This document shows, one piece after another, positions 7,421 through 9,289 of a stretch of DNA of 9,289 nt. The position numbers and the translations under genes were made by a program. Position 1 is the stretch's first letter; every line of letters starts with the position of its first letter. Where the stretch lies: NCBI GenBank assembly GCA_964552715.1, contig CAZKHZ010000147.1, positions 1 to 9,289 of the forward strand, written 5' to 3'. The notes under the pieces are model-generated. The model saw nothing but the letters and a program-made list of their open reading frames with translations. It was not told the origin of the DNA and did not search any database. The stretch comes from UBA7692 sp964552715. Its GTDB lineage: Bacteria; Bacteroidota; Bacteroidia; Chitinophagales; LD1.

Positions 7421-8361
7421 TGTTAGGAAGAAGAAATTTGCGGATTAAGGTGATGCAAACGCTGTTTGGCAAAGAGATAAGCAGCGATGTGCCGCTTCAG
7501 TTTATGGAAGGTCAGTTGAAGTCTAACATACTGCGCAGTTCGTCATTGTATCTTACACTGTTGGAATATATCTGCGCAGTTTGTAGGTATGCAAATACCG
7601 ATAAAGACAGGCGCGCAGGGAAATATCTGAAAACCAATGAAGATATTAACCTCAGTACTTTAATCACACGTAACAGAATCACAACTGCTATTACCGAGAG
7701 TGTTTGGCTACAGGCTTTGATAAAGAAAGAAAAGATTTCGCAATGGATTGATGAAGATTTGGTGCGCAAATTGTATCTGCAATTAGTTGCATTACCACGT
7801 TACAAAGAGTATGCAAAGCTCTCGGAATCTACTTTAGATGCGGATATTGATTTGGTTGGTTTTTTAGTTAAAAATATTCTTACCAAGAACAGTGATTTGG
7901 ACAAGCATTTAGAAGAACACTTCATGAATGTGGATGATGATAGTGGTACACTTTGGATTGTGATTCAAAAGTATATTTCAGGATTTGAAAAAGCTGGTGT
8001 AAAGCCATTTGAAGATGCTATCGGCTATTGGGAAGCTGAACAGCCTTTTGCTTACGATTTATTGAAAAAGAATTTTGCGCACAATGATGAATTGCGCGCA
8101 TTGATTCTACCGTATTTAAAAAATTGGGATCCGGAGCGCGTAGCTGTAATGGATTTTTTGATTCTTAAAATGGCTTTGTGTGAGTTGCTTTATTGCCCTA
8201 CAGTGCCTGTAAAAGTTACTATCAACGAATACATTGATATATCTAAGTTTTACAGCACGCCAAAGAGTAAAGATTTTGTGAACGGGGTGTTGGATAAAAT
8301 AAAGAATCAATTGATGGAAGACGGCTCTATCAAAAAACAAGGTAGAGGACTAGTAGAATAA
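7420..8361 (+). CDS. nusB: Transcription antitermination factor NusB, long Bacteroidota form
   Basis: A 313-residue NusB, which with NusE (ribosomal protein S10) binds boxA RNA and supports antitermination and processing of rRNA transcripts in the cytoplasm. The first helix RRNLRIKVMQTLF (4-16) matches the start of ordinary NusB. The rest of the family pattern appears only near the end: DLLKKNF (213-219), LILPYLKNWDPERVAVMD (228-245), TINEYIDISKFY (267-278) and FVNGVLDKI (286-294). About 185 residues separate the two parts, against a total of 139 for E. coli NusB. The extra segment is mostly helical-looking and charged and has no motif I recognise. Long NusB proteins of this kind are usual in this phylum, so I read it as an intact, functional gene. 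It begins inside the stop codon of the dehydrogenase gene and is followed 51 bp later by the DUF1573 gene. Confidence 0.93.
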   Translation: MLGRRNLRIKVMQTLFGKEISSDVPLQFMEGQLKSNILRSSSLYLTLLEYICAVCRYANTDKDRRAGKYLKTNEDINLSTLITRNRITTAITESVWLQALIKKEKISQWIDEDLVRKLYLQLVALPRYKEYAKLSESTLDADIDLVGFLVKNILTKNSDLDKHLEEHFMNVDDDSGTLWIVIQKYISGFEKAGVKPFEDAIGYWEAEQPFAYDLLKKNFAHNDELRALILPYLKNWDPERVAVMDFLILKMALCELLYCPTVPVKVTINEYIDISKFYSTPKSKDFVNGVLDKIKNQLMEDGSIKKQGRGLVE

Positions 8362-8398
8362 ATTTTGCTAACAACACTACAAGCTAACATAACTCGAA

Positions 8399-8414
8399 TA
8401 AATTCGCGCTCCAT
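8399..8414 (+). promoter_or_regulatory. 16-bp element at the DUF1573 start, shared with 6274-6289
   Basis: TAAATTCGCGCTCCAT ends in the AT of the ATG at 8413. It matches 6274-6289 at 14 of 16 positions, including the perfect 9-mer ATTCGCGCT. TAAATTCG is one base off TAnnTTTG. If it is a -7 box, transcription would begin at or very near the start codon, giving an almost leaderless mRNA. No -33 element is evident, so it may instead be a chance match. Confidence 0.25.
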
Positions 8415-8850
8415 GAAAAATGTATTTACAGTTATTGTCCTTGCCTTGCTTTTAATTGCAACTGAATCGTGCCGCAGAAAGGGTAATGAAACCCTACGCA
8501 ACGGAGGCTTAACCACCGACATGATTAAAGACTCTACAAGAGTATCTTTTGCAGAAACTGAGTTTGTGTTTGATACTATCAATCAAGGTGATAAAGTAGA
8601 GCACATATTTGCTTTTACAAACACTGGCGATAAAGACTTAATCATTGCCAATGCTTTTGGTAGTTGCGGCTGCACCGTGCCCGAGTATCCTAAAGAGCCT
8701 ATTGCTCCCGGTAAATCAGGAGAAGTGAAAGTTACTTTCAACTCGGCAGGTAAGGAAGGCAATCAAAAGAAAAGTATCACCATGGTGATGAACACTGCGT
8801 TAAGAAATGAGGTGGTTTACCTCAGTGGATTTGTAGTGAAAAAGGAATAA
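8413..8850 (+). CDS. DUF1573 domain lipoprotein
   Basis: A 145-residue predicted lipoprotein of unknown role. A short basic start and hydrophobic core (4-16) lead to C20 in ATESC, a loose lipobox of the sort accepted in Bacteroidota, so the mature protein is probably acylated and held at the envelope. Residues about 45-140 form the DUF1573 domain, an immunoglobulin-like beta-sandwich related to the ASH/MSP fold. Its hallmark is SCGCTVPEYPKEPIAPG, with two close cysteines (CGC), followed by the strand VKVTFNSAGKEG. A longer frame from TTG 8365 exists, but it would place 16 residues before the signal peptide, so ATG 8413 is chosen. The gene sits between nusB and yajC, an order I recall as common in Bacteroidota, which hints at an envelope or secretion-related job. 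The biochemical function is unknown. Confidence 0.88.
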   Translation: MKNVFTVIVLALLLIATESCRRKGNETLRNGGLTTDMIKDSTRVSFAETEFVFDTINQGDKVEHIFAFTNTGDKDLIIANAFGSCGCTVPEYPKEPIAPGKSGEVKVTFNSAGKEGNQKKSITMVMNTALRNEVVYLSGFVVKKE

Positions 8851-8896
8851 TAGCAAGAAAATAGACAGAGATATGAGACAGTAAATTTAATCTTTC

Positions 8897-8917
8897 AATC
8901 AATAATCAATAATCAAT
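8897..8917 (+). repeat. Heptamer tandem repeat (AATCAAT)x3 in the yajC leader
   Basis: Three perfect adjacent copies of AATCAAT end 3 bp before the yajC ATG at 8921. The array fills the place where a ribosome-binding site would be. It is AT-rich and probably unstructured, which suits Bacteroidota initiation without a Shine-Dalgarno sequence. A change in copy number would alter the spacing and sequence of the leader without touching the coding frame. Confidence 0.9.
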
Positions 8918-8920
8918 TAA

Positions 8921-9244
8921 ATGTTCACACTTCTTCAAGCATCAAGCGGCTTTGACCCAATTATACTTTTAATATATGGCGGTCTTTTTGTAGTTATCTA
9001 TTTCTTTTTTATTCGCCCGCAAACACAAAAAGCGAAGGCGCAAAAAACTTACATAGAACAATTAGAGAAAGGCGCAAAAGTGATTACAAGTGGTGGTATT
9101 CACGGTAGAATTTTAAAGGTAGAAGACACTACTTTTCTTGTTGAGATAGACAACAACGTGAAGATTAAAATTGAGAAAAGCGGTATTTCGATGGAACTTA
9201 CCAAGCCGCTGAACGAAGAGAAGAAAGAGGAATTAAAAAAATGA
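8921..9244 (+). CDS. yajC: Preprotein translocase accessory subunit YajC
   Basis: A 107-residue inner-membrane protein that joins SecDF next to the SecYEG channel. The family pattern is clear: a short periplasmic start, one membrane span at about 12-30 (IILLIYGGLFVVIYFFF), the boundary motif IRPQTQKAKAQK (31-42), then a small cytoplasmic domain with LEKGAKVITSGGIHGRI (48-64). The highly charged lysine/glutamate-rich tail is typical. Length matches E. coli YajC (110). It begins 70 bp after the DUF1573 stop, with an AT-rich leader made of a heptamer repeat, and ends near the window edge. secD/secF are not in the window. From recollection of Bacteroidota gene order, the next gene may be a YbbR/CdaR-like protein or coaE; this cannot be verified here. 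Confidence 0.95.
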   Translation: MFTLLQASSGFDPIILLIYGGLFVVIYFFFIRPQTQKAKAQKTYIEQLEKGAKVITSGGIHGRILKVEDTTFLVEIDNNVKIKIEKSGISMELTKPLNEEKKEELKK

Positions 9245-9248
9245 GGAA

Positions 9249-9272
9249 ATGAATGAGGCTAAAATCATTCAT
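9249..9272 (+). terminator. Possible hairpin after yajC
   Basis: ATGAATGA (9249-9256) and TCATTCAT (9265-9272) form a perfect 8-bp inverted repeat with an 8-base loop, 4 bases after the yajC stop. The stem is AT-rich and no T-run follows directly (CGGTCTTT), so it is a weak terminator at best. It may be an mRNA end structure or chance. Confidence 0.3.
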
Positions 9273-9289
9273 CGGTCTTTACCACTCTG

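Noticed and set aside
8365..8412. TTG start adding 16 residues to the DUF1573 protein
   Set aside because: It would bury the lipoprotein signal peptide behind a polar segment; ATG 8413 places it at the N-terminus.
8307..8582. 91-residue minus-strand frame across the nusB-DUF1573 junction
   Set aside because: It overlaps two well-supported genes on the other strand and resembles no known protein.

Overview
The window looks like an ordinary chromosomal stretch from a member of the Bacteroidota (probably a Chitinophagales/Sphingobacteriia-type bacterium). The reasons are an AT-leaning composition, AT-rich leaders with no clear Shine-Dalgarno sequences, matches to the Bacteroidota -7 promoter motif TAnnTTTG, a long-form NusB, and the gene order Leu/Phe/Val dehydrogenase - nusB - DUF1573 - yajC. 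I recall that order as typical of this phylum; I could not check it. There are eight protein-coding genes. I see no tRNA, rRNA, insertion sequence, phage gene or CRISPR array.

Left part (1-4402). A membrane-anchored metallophosphoesterase (76-1305, minus) is divergent from a secreted M1-family zinc metallopeptidase (1399-3132, plus). The peptidase converges, with a gap of only 3 bp, on a radical SAM/SPASM protein of unknown substrate (3136-4152, minus). A 250-bp spacer with no gene follows. Bases 1-75 show no supportable gene.

Middle (4403-6316). An ABC exporter half-transporter (minus) has aspartate where the catalytic glutamate after Walker B is usual. A roughly 130-bp divergent promoter region separates it from the next operon.

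Right part (6317-9289). A compact plus-strand cluster holds an amino-acid dehydrogenase, nusB (1-base stop/start overlap), a short DUF1573 lipoprotein and yajC. It joins amino-acid catabolism or branched-chain keto-acid supply, rRNA antitermination and the Sec accessory subunit. The probable common thread is growth-linked housekeeping, not one pathway.

No undescribed defence, mobile or biosynthetic system is evident. The most notable feature is a four-copy heptanucleotide tandem repeat (ACGAARG) inside the signal-peptide codons of the M1 peptidase. Loss or gain of one unit would close the reading frame at once, which is the layout of a phase-variable gene. A second perfect heptamer array, (AATCAAT)x3, sits 3 bp before the yajC start codon. 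Two genes (radical SAM, ABC exporter) appear to begin with TTG, and two others have correct ATG starts downstream of a longer TTG-initiated frame.
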